Part shown: piece after piece, positions 16,572 to 24,920 of the stretch
Layout of the letters: each line of letters starts with the position of its first letter
Numbering within the stretch: position 1 is the stretch's first letter
The notes under the pieces: generated by a model
Databases searched by the model: none
What the model saw: only the letters and a program-made list of their open reading frames with translations
What the model was told of the DNA's origin: nothing
Translations under genes and position numbers: made by a program
NCBI RefSeq assembly: GCF_019456655.1
Contig: NZ_CP080332.1
Span: 5,934,504 to 5,998,503, forward strand
DNA: 64,000 nucleotides
Source: Mycolicibacterium diernhoferi
GTDB taxonomy: Bacteria > Actinomycetota > Actinomycetes > Mycobacteriales > Mycobacteriaceae
Direction of reading: 5' to 3'

Positions 16572-16650
16572 CGTCGATTAGCGAGCCTAAGCAGCACCGC
16601 CCCAATCCCGCTCGATTCCAATATCTTTCGGTTAGCGCCGCTAATCGACG
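16572..16650. promoter_or_regulatory. Inverted repeats upstream of the MPT63-like gene
   Basis: CGTCGATTAGCG (16572-16583) is exactly the reverse complement of CGCTAATCGACG (16639-16650), 55 bases apart. A further inverted TTAGC/GCTAA pair sits at 16632-16644. The repeated TTAGCG units, 64-142 bases before the start at 16714, could be paired regulator sites or one arm each of a looped structure. Confidence 0.4.
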
Positions 16651-16713
16651 GGGATGATTCTCCATATCGCGCGTAGCGTTCGCCTTGTGACTGCACGCCA
16701 ATGAGGGGAGTCA

Positions 16714-17199
16714 ATGGTGAACATCAAAAGACTGGCCGGAGCCGTCGCCGCCACCGTGCTCATGCTGAGCGTCGGGACCACCACCGCCGGGCCGGCATCG
16801 GCGGTCGACAACATCAAACCGTTCGGTGAACAGATACGGATTCTCGACAACACCGGGGCGCCGGAAATCGGCTACACGGTCATGGATCTGAGGCCGAGTT
16901 CGGATCCGATGCCGCACAAGGGCCAGTTGTACGAGGCCATGCTGACCATTCAAGCGTTCGGCGTCCAGGTCGATCCCAAGATCCGCCGGTTCAACGCGCG
17001 CGCGCAGAACTCGACGCTGTATCCGCTCCTGCAGGCTCCGGGCCTCGAAGGAATGCTGGCGCCCGGCGGGAGCGCCACGGGCAAGCTCTATTTCGATGCC
17101 GTGGGCCCCGACGTACCGTTCAGCGTCGTCTACAACGACGGCATGCGCGACATTCTCGCCTGGATCCCCGGCCCTCCCGAGGGCGGTACCCGCCCCTAG
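16714..17199 (+). CDS. Secreted MPT63-like (DUF1942) protein
   Basis: A 161-residue protein with a Sec signal peptide (KR followed by ~18 hydrophobic residues, likely cleavage after GPASA at about residue 30). The mature domain has the pattern of the mycobacterial antigen MPT63/MPB63: a beta-sandwich with GQLYEAMLTIQA, then RRFNARAQ, GLEG and a C-terminal GKLYFDAVGPDVPFSVVYNDG. The biochemical role of the family is unknown. A strong purine-rich site (AGGGGAG) precedes the ATG at 16714. It starts about 190 bases from the IS and transcribes towards the TauD gene. Confidence 0.85.
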   Translation: MVNIKRLAGAVAATVLMLSVGTTTAGPASAVDNIKPFGEQIRILDNTGAPEIGYTVMDLRPSSDPMPHKGQLYEAMLTIQAFGVQVDPKIRRFNARAQNSTLYPLLQAPGLEGMLAPGGSATGKLYFDAVGPDVPFSVVYNDGMRDILAWIPGPPEGGTRP

Positions 17200-17204
17200 C
17201 GCCG

Positions 17205-18056
17205 CTACTGGATCGGTTCGTCACCGAGCACGGTGGTGCGCAACATCTCTCGCGGTGAGTTCGGCTCGTATGGGGCCGCCCGGTGCAGCACGCCCTGGTT
17301 GTCCCAGATCACGGTGTCCCCCACCGACCACGTGTGGCTGTACACCTTGTCGACGGTGGTGGAGTGGGCCAACAGTTCGTCGAGCAGAGCGCGGCCCTCG
17401 TCGAGGTCCATCCCGACGATGTAGTCCGCGGAGGCACCCAGCACCAAGGACTTCCGTCCGTTGCGGTGCGTCCAGACCAGCGGGTTCTCGTGGGTCGGGC
17501 GGGCCTTCCAGCGCTGCAACTGTTCCGGGGTCGGATCCGGGTAGACCCTCCGCTGTGAGGCCTCCAGGGAGTGCACCACCCGCAGCGCGGCGTAGCGCTC
17601 CTTCTCTCCGTCGCTGAGCGTCTCGTAGGCGGCATACGAGTTGGCGAACTCGGTCTCCCCGCCACGCGCGGCCACCTGGATCGCGGACAGCACGGTGGCC
17701 TTCTGCGGGCATTCCCCGGCCATCGGCGTGCACCCGTCGATGTGCCAGTCGAAGGTCGCCTTCAGGTATTCGGCGGCCTTGTTCTTGGTCTTGTCCAGGG
17801 TGATCGGGTAGATGCCGGACACCGGATGGTGGCCGTCGGCGGAGCGGTCGATGTCCCCGAGACGCTCGCAGAACGCCACCTGTGCCTGCGGGTCCTCGTG
17901 CAGATGCAGGTCGTGAAAGACCAGGACCCCGTTGTCCTCGAGCGCGTCGAGGACCGCGGAGGCCAGTCCGTCGTCGTGGGCCAGTGCCTCGGCGTCGACC
18001 CCGACGACCTCGGCGCCGACGGATTCGGTCAGCTTGTTGATGGTCAACACACTCAT
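17205..18056 (-). CDS. TauD/TfdA-family Fe(II)/2-oxoglutarate dioxygenase
   Basis: This 283-residue enzyme carries the iron facial triad (His105 and Asp107 in FDWHIDG, His258 in WDNQGVLHRA) and Arg273 (EMLRTT) to bind 2-oxoglutarate. It couples 2-oxoglutarate decarboxylation to hydroxylation or C-heteroatom cleavage. It is last in the minus-strand operon that begins with ferredoxin reductase (21423) and includes an SDR and a Rieske oxygenase, with 13 bases between it and the preceding small gene. Taurine specificity is not implied: the pathway context suggests oxidation of an organic acid intermediate. Confidence 0.88.
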   Translation of the reverse strand: MSVLTINKLTESVGAEVVGVDAEALAHDDGLASAVLDALEDNGVLVFHDLHLHEDPQAQVAFCERLGDIDRSADGHHPVSGIYPITLDKTKNKAAEYLKATFDWHIDGCTPMAGECPQKATVLSAIQVAARGGETEFANSYAAYETLSDGEKERYAALRVVHSLEASQRRVYPDPTPEQLQRWKARPTHENPLVWTHRNGRKSLVLGASADYIVGMDLDEGRALLDELLAHSTTVDKVYSHTWSVGDTVIWDNQGVLHRAAPYEPNSPREMLRTTVLGDEPIQ

Positions 18057-18069
18057 GGCGTGTCCTCTC

Positions 18070-18404
18070 CTAGGGCCGGGGTTCGCCGGTGCGGATCATC
18101 ACCGCGTCGGCGGCGTCCACGGGGGCGGGCTGATGCATGATCTCGATCGACATCGCGACCATGATCAGTGAGTAGATGAGGTGCAGCAGATTGAGCGCAT
18201 CCTCGGGCAGGTCCTCGAGGGAGAACTTGTCGCAGTACTCGATGGCGTCTTCCAGCCGCGGGAAGAACGCATCGTAGAACGCCTGCATCTCACCCATCGT
18301 GCTGGACAACCGCTGGTTCCAGCGCTCGGTTTCGGTTGGCAGACACCAGGTATCGGCGAACTCCTCCAGTTCGGCGAACGCGCTCGGGAGTCGTTTGGCG
18401 GCCA

Positions 18405-18405
<1 letters not shown>
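18070..18405 (-). CDS. Small Rieske-associated protein (copy 1), unrecognised family
   Basis: A 111-residue acidic, mostly helical protein of no family I recognise. It shares a clear pattern with the product at 23256-23576: WCLP, then RL.STM.EMQAFYDA, then YCDKFSL.D.PED..NL and a hydrophobic YS segment. Both copies directly follow a Rieske oxygenase gene; here the ATG overlaps the oxygenase stop (TGATG), so translation is coupled. This linkage suggests an accessory or small subunit. The conserved Cys of WCLP and YCDK might matter for folding or metal binding. Confidence 0.8.
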
Positions 18406-19655
<1,250 letters not shown>

Positions 19656-20399
19656 CTACATCACCGACCCTCCGTTGACCCCGAGCGTCTGCCCGGTGAT
19701 GAATCCGGCCTCCTCCGAACAGAGGAAGCCCACCGCCGCGGCGATGTCGTGCGGGGTGCCCAGGTGCCCGACCGGGATGCTCGCGGCGATCTGCTCGTTA
19801 CTCGGCAGGTGGCCGGCGGCCTGGCTGGCGTGCTGCATCGGTGTCTCGATACCCGATGGCGGAATGTTGTTGACCGTGATGCCCTTTCCGGCGTACTCCC
19901 GGGCCAAGGACTTGGTGAGGGTGAGCAGCGCCCCCTTGGACGCTGCGTAGTGCGCGGCGAACGGTGTGCCGCGCTGCGCACTCGAGGAGGAGATCATCAC
20001 GATCCGGCCCCACCCGGCGGCCACCATGTCACCCAGCGCGGCCTGGCAGCAGTGGAAAGTGCCGGTCAGGTTGACCTCGACGATGCGCGTCCACTTCTCC
20101 GGGGTGATCTCGGCGAAGGGCGCGTAGTCGAACAGGCCCGCGCTGGTGACCAGGATCGAGGTCGGCCCCAGCTCACTGCGCACCTTGGCGAAGGCGTCGT
20201 CGACCGCGGCGCGGTCCGAGACGTCCCCGGTGACCGCGATCGCGGTGACGCCCTGGGCCCGCAGATCCTCACTGACCCGTTGCGCCGCATCGGCATTCAG
20301 GTCGAACACGGCGATCTTGTGACCGCGGCGCCCCAGTTCGTGGCAGGTCGCCTCGCCCATCCCGGACGCTCCGCCGGTCACCACTGCAACCCGACTCAT
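19656..20399 (-). CDS. Short-chain dehydrogenase/reductase
   Basis: A 247-residue classical SDR: glycine motif VTGGASGMGE, Asp in AVFDLNADAAQ (NAD preference), Ser in ISSSSAQRG and YAASK at the catalytic site, closing with the family-typical GQTLGVNGG. It is probably the alcohol or cis-diol dehydrogenase of the pathway. The start is the ATG at 20399 with GAGGAG 6-11 bases before it; it lies 10 bases after the ferredoxin reductase stop and directly abuts the Rieske start. Confidence 0.9.
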   Translation of the reverse strand: MSRVAVVTGGASGMGEATCHELGRRGHKIAVFDLNADAAQRVSEDLRAQGVTAIAVTGDVSDRAAVDDAFAKVRSELGPTSILVTSAGLFDYAPFAEITPEKWTRIVEVNLTGTFHCCQAALGDMVAAGWGRIVMISSSSAQRGTPFAAHYAASKGALLTLTKSLAREYAGKGITVNNIPPSGIETPMQHASQAAGHLPSNEQIAASIPVGHLGTPHDIAAAVGFLCSEEAGFITGQTLGVNGGSVM

Positions 20400-20409
20400 C
20401 GGTGCTCCT

Positions 20410-21423
20410 CTATTCGTAGACACATCGGATGGTGCGGCTGGTGGGCAGCGCCTGGCAGGTGACGACGAGGCCCTCGGCGATCTCGTCCTCGTCGAGCACG
20501 TCGTTGTTCAGCAACCGGGCGCTGCCCTCGGTGACCTGCGCGATACACGTTCCGCAGGAACCGGTTTCACAGGAGGACGGGGCCTTCAGGCCGGCCATCC
20601 GGGCCGTCTGCAACAACGTGTGCCCGGGCCGGTAGTCGACGGTGACGACCTGGCGGTCCAGTTCGATGGTCACCTGCTCGGTGACCGCGGTGTTCTCGGT
20701 GGGCACCGGCGCCACGCTGAACCGCTCGAGGTGTACCCGATCGGCCGGGACGCCCGCGGCGCGCAAGGCGGCCTCGACGGTGTCCATGAACGGGCCGGGC
20801 CCGCAGATGTAGAAGTCCGCGCCGGCGATGTCGACCCCGGCGAGGAACTCGGTGATGCCTGCGGCGGTCAGCACGCCGCGGTCGTGGTCGAGGTGATGGG
20901 TCACGCTGAACCGCTCACCGTGCCGGCCGGCCAGGTCGGCCAGCGCGTTCTCGAAGATGATCGACCCGGCGGCCCGGTTGGCGTACAGCAGCCGGGCCCG
21001 CCCGGCCGGACCAGCCAGGGCGGTCTGGATCAGAGAGAACACCGGTGTGATCCCGCTGCCGCCGGCGAACGCCACCAGCTCTCGGTCGGTTTCGGGTCGG
21101 ACGAACCGGCCGTCGGGCGGGCTGACCTCGAGCCGGTCCCCCGGCGCGGCATGGTCGTTGAGCCAGTTGGACACCACGCCGCGACCGTCCCGTTTCACGG
21201 TGACCCGCAGATCCTGCTGCAGCACCGGCGAGGACGACATCGAGTAGCAGCGGCGGTACTCCTGACCGTCGACGCTCACCCGCAGAGTGAGGAATTGGCC
21301 GGCCCGGTAACTGAACGCCGCGGCGTGTTCGGCCGGGACGTCGAGTACCAGCGACAGCGCGTCATCGGTCTCACGCACCACGTCCTTGACGCGCAGCGCG
21401 GCGAAGCCGTCGGGAAGAGTCAT
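20410..21423 (-). CDS. Ferredoxin--NAD(P)+ reductase with C-terminal plant-type [2Fe-2S] domain
   Basis: A 337-residue electron-transfer protein in the order FAD-binding barrel (RCYSMSS), NAD(P) domain (GGSGITPVFS, and YICGPGPFMD) and [2Fe-2S] ferredoxin domain with Cys ligands in CETGSCGTC plus a final Cys in VVTCQ. The build is that of KshB/HcaD-like reductases which feed Rieske oxygenases from NAD(P)H. It heads the minus-strand operon running to TauD, and a palindrome at 21434-21450 lies 11-27 bases before its ATG. It may serve both Rieske enzymes of the region. Confidence 0.93.
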   Translation of the reverse strand: MTLPDGFAALRVKDVVRETDDALSLVLDVPAEHAAAFSYRAGQFLTLRVSVDGQEYRRCYSMSSSPVLQQDLRVTVKRDGRGVVSNWLNDHAAPGDRLEVSPPDGRFVRPETDRELVAFAGGSGITPVFSLIQTALAGPAGRARLLYANRAAGSIIFENALADLAGRHGERFSVTHHLDHDRGVLTAAGITEFLAGVDIAGADFYICGPGPFMDTVEAALRAAGVPADRVHLERFSVAPVPTENTAVTEQVTIELDRQVVTVDYRPGHTLLQTARMAGLKAPSSCETGSCGTCIAQVTEGSARLLNNDVLDEDEIAEGLVVTCQALPTSRTIRCVYE

Positions 21424-21433
21424 CCCGACGAGG

Positions 21434-21450
21434 TTATCAAGTACTTGTCA
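21434..21450. promoter_or_regulatory. Candidate operator, shared catabolic motif (site 2)
   Basis: TTATCAAGTACTTGTCA contains the perfect palindrome CAAGTACTTG. Read on the minus strand it is TGACAAGTACTTGATAA, identical to the site at 24875-24891 except for the central base pair. It sits between the MarR stop and the ferredoxin reductase start. Confidence 0.65.
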
Positions 21451-21454
21451 TAGG

Positions 21455-21470
21455 TCTCAAGTAGTAGAGA
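21455..21470. promoter_or_regulatory. Possible second, weaker operator beside site 2
   Basis: TCTCAAGTAGTAGAGA has inverted TCTC/GAGA ends and the core TCAAGTA shared with the neighbouring palindrome, with centres about 21 bases apart (two helical turns). This is compatible with cooperative binding of two dimers. Confidence 0.4.
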
Positions 21471-21496
21471 CACCCGAATTCAGCGGGGGCGGTTTT

Positions 21497-21949
21497 TCAG
21501 GTGTCGATGTGGTCGGCGTACAGCGTGTGCCCGGTGCCCTGCTCGACCACCCGGCTCAGCAGGCCGCGCAGCTGTTCCTGCTCCTCGCGGCTGAGCACGC
21601 CGAACACCTGGTCGTGCGCGGCGATCGCATCGCTGACGACCGCTGCGGCCACCGCGCGACCCTCCTCGGTGAGGAAGGCCTGCAGGATGCGTCCGTGCTG
21701 GGGATCCTGCTTACGCTCCACCAGTCCGCGCCGCTCCAGTGCGGTGAGCGCGAGTTGCACACCCTGCGGGCTGATCAGCAATCGGCGCGCCAGCTCGGCG
21801 CCGGACAGGCCCGGTTGATTGGTCAGCTGCCGCAGCACACCGATCTGGGCGGTGCTCACCCCATGCGGTTTGACCGCATCGTTGACCGACGTCAGGGAGA
21901 AATAGAAGGCCTGCTTGAGCAGCCACAGAATGTTGTCGGTGAGTTCCAT
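21497..21949 (-). CDS. MarR-family transcriptional regulator
   Basis: A 150-residue winged-helix protein with the MarR order: helical dimer segment, then GVSTAQIGVLRQL, recognition region GAELARRLLISPQGVQLALTALERRGLVER, and wing with DPQHGR. A GTG at 21979 would add ten residues and cannot be excluded. It lies between the amidohydrolase and the ferredoxin reductase operon on the same strand. MarR proteins commonly bind short palindromes close to promoters and respond to aromatic acids or CoA-esters, so it is the leading candidate to bind the CAAGTASTTG sites. Confidence 0.87.
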   Translation of the reverse strand: MELTDNILWLLKQAFYFSLTSVNDAVKPHGVSTAQIGVLRQLTNQPGLSGAELARRLLISPQGVQLALTALERRGLVERKQDPQHGRILQAFLTEEGRAVAAAVVSDAIAAHDQVFGVLSREEQEQLRGLLSRVVEQGTGHTLYADHIDT

Positions 21950-21984
21950 GCCGGCTGCCCATCCCTCTAGCTCTTCCACGGCGA

Positions 21985-23259
21985 CTAACTCTTGACGATG
22001 ACGCCGTCTTTCATGACGAACCGCACGTCCAGCGTGGCGGTGATGTCCCGGGATACGTCGCCCGGTACGGCGATGATATCGGCCAGATACCCCGGGGCGA
22101 GCCGCCCCAGTTCGTGCTCGGCGTCGATGAGTTCGGCGGCCACCACCGTCGCGGACCGGATCGCCTGCATCGGGGTCATCCCGCGCGCCACCAGCGCCCC
22201 GAGTTCCTTGGCGTTCTCGCCGTGCGGGATCGCCGGGGCGTCGGTGCCGCATGCGATGCGCACCCCCGCGGCGATTGCCCTGGGCAGCATCGCCTTTGCC
22301 CGCGGGAACACCTCGAGGGCCTTCTTGCGCAGTTCGGGTGCGATCCGGTCGATCGCCATCGCATCGGTGAGATACGTCGTCGACACCAGGAACGTCCCGT
22401 GGTCGACCATCATCTGCAGGGTCTCGTCGCTGGCCAGGAACCCGTGCTCGATGCAGTCGATCCCGGCCCTGATGCAGGCCCGGATCGCGGTGTCGCCCAC
22501 CGCGTGCGCGGCCACCCGCACCCCGGCCCGGTGGGCCTCGTCGGCGATCGCCTCAAACTCGGCGTCGGAGTACTGCTGGGCGCCCGGCGCGGTGCTGTGC
22601 GACATCACCCCGCCCGAGGCCGACACCTTGATCAGCTTGGCGCCGTGCCGGATCTGATAGCGCACGCAGGCGATGACATCGGGCACCCCGTTGGCGATGC
22701 CCTCGGCCACCGACAGCGGCATGATGCCCGGGGCCAGGCGCTGGAAGACGGTCGGGTCCAGGTGCCCGCCGTAGGGCGTCACGGCGTGACCGGCAGGGTA
22801 GATCCGCGGGCCGGCGTGCCAGCCCTGGTCGATGGCCCGCTGCAGGGCGACGTCGAGCAGGTAACCGCCGGTCTTCACCATCAGCCCGAGGTTGCGCACC
22901 GTGGTGAACCCGGCCTCCAGGGTGGTCCGGGCGTTCACCGCCCCGCGCAACGTCCGGTAGGCCGGGTCGTCCTGCACCCCGTGCATCGGCGTGGGCAGCC
23001 CGTCCGGGTTGCCCGGACCGCCGATGAGCAGGTTGAGTTCCATGTCCATCAGGCCGGGCAGCAGCGTGACGTCGCCCAGGTCGATCTCGGTCGCCGAATC
23101 GGGCAGCGGGCCATCGGGATTCACCGCGGTGATGCGGTTGCCCTCGATGACCACGACGGCCGGGGTATGGATCTCGCCGGTGTCCACGTCGGCCCAGCGG
23201 GCGGCTTTGAGTACAACCCGGGCGAGCGAAGCGACGGGGGAAACAACCGCGTCGCTCAC
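21985..23259 (-). CDS. Amidohydrolase-superfamily protein lacking the first HxH metal motif
   Basis: A 424-residue protein with the imidazolonepropionase/dipeptidase-like amidohydrolase fold. It has an N-terminal beta-sandwich, PGLMDM at the first barrel strand, KVSASGG with the candidate bridging Lys, His in VAAHAVGD, His in CIEHGF and Asp in CGTDAPAIPHG. The normal HxH after PGLMDM is replaced by Glu-x-Asn (MELNL), so a two-metal site is incomplete and the reaction is uncertain. The start is GTG 23259, overlapping the preceding small gene's stop (GTGA). It probably hydrolyses a cyclic amide, lactone or ester intermediate; this is inference. Confidence 0.82.
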   Translation of the reverse strand: MSDAVVSPVASLARVVLKAARWADVDTGEIHTPAVVVIEGNRITAVNPDGPLPDSATEIDLGDVTLLPGLMDMELNLLIGGPGNPDGLPTPMHGVQDDPAYRTLRGAVNARTTLEAGFTTVRNLGLMVKTGGYLLDVALQRAIDQGWHAGPRIYPAGHAVTPYGGHLDPTVFQRLAPGIMPLSVAEGIANGVPDVIACVRYQIRHGAKLIKVSASGGVMSHSTAPGAQQYSDAEFEAIADEAHRAGVRVAAHAVGDTAIRACIRAGIDCIEHGFLASDETLQMMVDHGTFLVSTTYLTDAMAIDRIAPELRKKALEVFPRAKAMLPRAIAAGVRIACGTDAPAIPHGENAKELGALVARGMTPMQAIRSATVVAAELIDAEHELGRLAPGYLADIIAVPGDVSRDITATLDVRFVMKDGVIVKS

Positions 23260-23576
23260 GGAATGGGCTCGTAGACGCAGTCCAGGCTGGTGGCTCCCGA
23301 GTCCGGCACCCGCGGTTGCTTCCAGCATTCGACCGGGAAGGACACCGTCACCATCGAGTACAGCAGGCGCATCAGGTTCTGCACGTCCTCGGGCATGTCG
23401 TCGAGGGAGAACTTGTCGCAATAGGAGATGGCTTCCTCGGCGCGGGCGGTGATGGCGTCGTAGAAGGCCTGCATCTCATCCATGGTGCTGCCCAGGCGCT
23501 TGCTGTACCGGGCCGCCTCGTTGGGCAGGCACCAGTCCGAAAACTGTTCCAGATCAGCGAATTCCGAAGGAAACAT
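23256..23576 (-). CDS. Small Rieske-associated protein (copy 2), unrecognised family
   Basis: This 106-residue paralogue of the product at 18070-18405 shares WCLP, the RL.STM.EMQAFYDA helix and YCDKFSLDDMPEDVQNL. It begins at ATG 23576, 2 bases after the Rieske stop, and its own stop overlaps the amidohydrolase start by 4 bases. Conserved pairing with Rieske genes at two loci suggests a dedicated partner of these oxygenases. No known Rieske beta subunit is this short. Confidence 0.82.
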   Translation of the reverse strand: MFPSEFADLEQFSDWCLPNEAARYSKRLGSTMDEMQAFYDAITARAEEAISYCDKFSLDDMPEDVQNLMRLLYSMVTVSFPVECWKQPRVPDSGATSLDCVYEPIP

Positions 23577-23578
23577 CG

Positions 23579-24844
23579 TCACACCTGCACCGTCCTGCTC
23601 TGGTACTCCGCGATCCAGGCCGCGGTCTCCTTGTGCAGGTGACGCAGCAGGATCTCCTGATCGCAGTACAGGAACTCGTCGACCACCCGGGATTCGATGC
23701 TGGTCTGGGTGGCCTCCAGGGTGTTGGCGTCCTGCAGGCCGTACTCCTTGAACGAGGCCGCGGCGAGTTCCTGGGCAAGGCGCTCCCGCGGGGTGCGGGG
23801 CGCCGGGAAGTACAGCGTGCACTCGAAGGTGTGGGTGTTGAACGAGGTCGGCCAGTAGTGATAGGTCAGATACCAGCCCTGCCCCCAGAACAGGATGGTG
23901 AAGTTGGGGAACAGCTGGAACGAATCCAGGCCCCACGGATCGCATTTCGCGGGATTCAGGCCCTCGGGCATGGGGCCGAGATCCTGCTTGTCCCAGGGTC
24001 CGAACAGTCCGCTCTGGCAGATGTCCTCGATGGGCTTGCGCATCTCGGCGGCCATCTCCCAGGCCCGCACACCGGAGGTGCTCACCAGCCGATGCGGACC
24101 CTCCAGGCGGTAGTGCGGCGCCTCGAAGCCGGCCTGGGCGGCCGCCTTGGAATAGGCGGTGGGCGTCTGGTTCGCGTGCAGCACCGGTGCGTGATAGAAC
24201 TCCTGGAACGCGTCCATGTAGAGCTTCCAGTTCGCCTTCACCTCGGACCGGTAGGTGAACCGGGAGGTCATCTTGTCGAACGGGTAGCCGGCCAGGTCGG
24301 TGATCATGGGGCCCAGGAACTCGGTCAGCGACTGCTCGGGTTCCGCCGCGAAGTTGACGAAGATGAAGCCCTCCCACACCTCGCAGTGCACCGGCACCAG
24401 GCCGTAGCGCTCCTTGTCGAGGTCGAAGAACTCCTCCTCCTGCTGGACGTAGGTCAGGTTCCCGTCCAGGTCGTATCGCCACGCGTGGTATTTGCAGATG
24501 AACTGGCGGCACACGCCGCTGGTGTCCTCCAGCGGCATGTCGTTCCACACCAGCTTGTTGCCGCGGTGCCGGCACACGTTGTGGTAGGCCTTCACCTCGC
24601 CTTTGGTGTTGCGGCACACGATGATCGAGGTGTTGGCCGCCTTCATCTCCTTGGTGAAGTAGCTACCCTTGCGGGGCAGCAGCTCCACCCGGCCGACGTT
24701 GAGCCAGGCGCGTTTGAAGATCGCCTTGCGCTCGAGCTCGTAGATCTCGGGGCTTATCGAATCCTCGTAGGACACCGGCCCGGTGCCCAGTTCCGGATAA
24801 TGCTCGGTCCAGCTGCCCTCTGCCGGTTTCGGAAACCTCGCCAT
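23579..24844 (-). CDS. Rieske-type ring-hydroxylating oxygenase alpha subunit
   Basis: A 421-residue oxygenase with canonical Rieske ligands Cys91/His93 (CRHRGN) and Cys117/His120 (CKYHAW). Its catalytic iron motif has Asp211, His218 and His223 (DAFQEFYHAPVLH). It is paralogous to the protein at 18405 over its whole length, with shared N-terminal GSWTEHYPELGTGP and C-terminal LLRHLHK. It heads the operon Rieske - small protein - amidohydrolase - MarR. The ATG at 24844 is 30 bases from the shared palindrome; an upstream in-frame reading would cover the operator. Confidence 0.92.
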   Translation of the reverse strand: MARFPKPAEGSWTEHYPELGTGPVSYEDSISPEIYELERKAIFKRAWLNVGRVELLPRKGSYFTKEMKAANTSIIVCRNTKGEVKAYHNVCRHRGNKLVWNDMPLEDTSGVCRQFICKYHAWRYDLDGNLTYVQQEEEFFDLDKERYGLVPVHCEVWEGFIFVNFAAEPEQSLTEFLGPMITDLAGYPFDKMTSRFTYRSEVKANWKLYMDAFQEFYHAPVLHANQTPTAYSKAAAQAGFEAPHYRLEGPHRLVSTSGVRAWEMAAEMRKPIEDICQSGLFGPWDKQDLGPMPEGLNPAKCDPWGLDSFQLFPNFTILFWGQGWYLTYHYWPTSFNTHTFECTLYFPAPRTPRERLAQELAAASFKEYGLQDANTLEATQTSIESRVVDEFLYCDQEILLRHLHKETAAWIAEYQSRTVQV

Positions 24845-24874
24845 GGGATTGACGGTATCGCCGCAAAGCCCGAA

Positions 24875-24891
24875 TGACAAGTAGTTGATAA
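24875..24891. promoter_or_regulatory. Candidate operator, shared catabolic motif (site 3)
   Basis: TGACAAGTAGTTGATAA lies between the divergent Rieske (24844) and helicase (24921) starts. It matches the reverse complement of 21434-21450 at 16 of 17 positions and site 1 at its core. Confidence 0.65.
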
Positions 24892-24920
24892 TGCCCGGTC
24901 ATGGCAGGCTGATAACCACA

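Noticed and set aside
17205..18056. Assignment of the TauD-like gene as taurine dioxygenase
   Set aside because: No taurine transport or sulfonate genes are adjacent; the operon context is aromatic or steroid-like oxidation, so only the superfamily is named.
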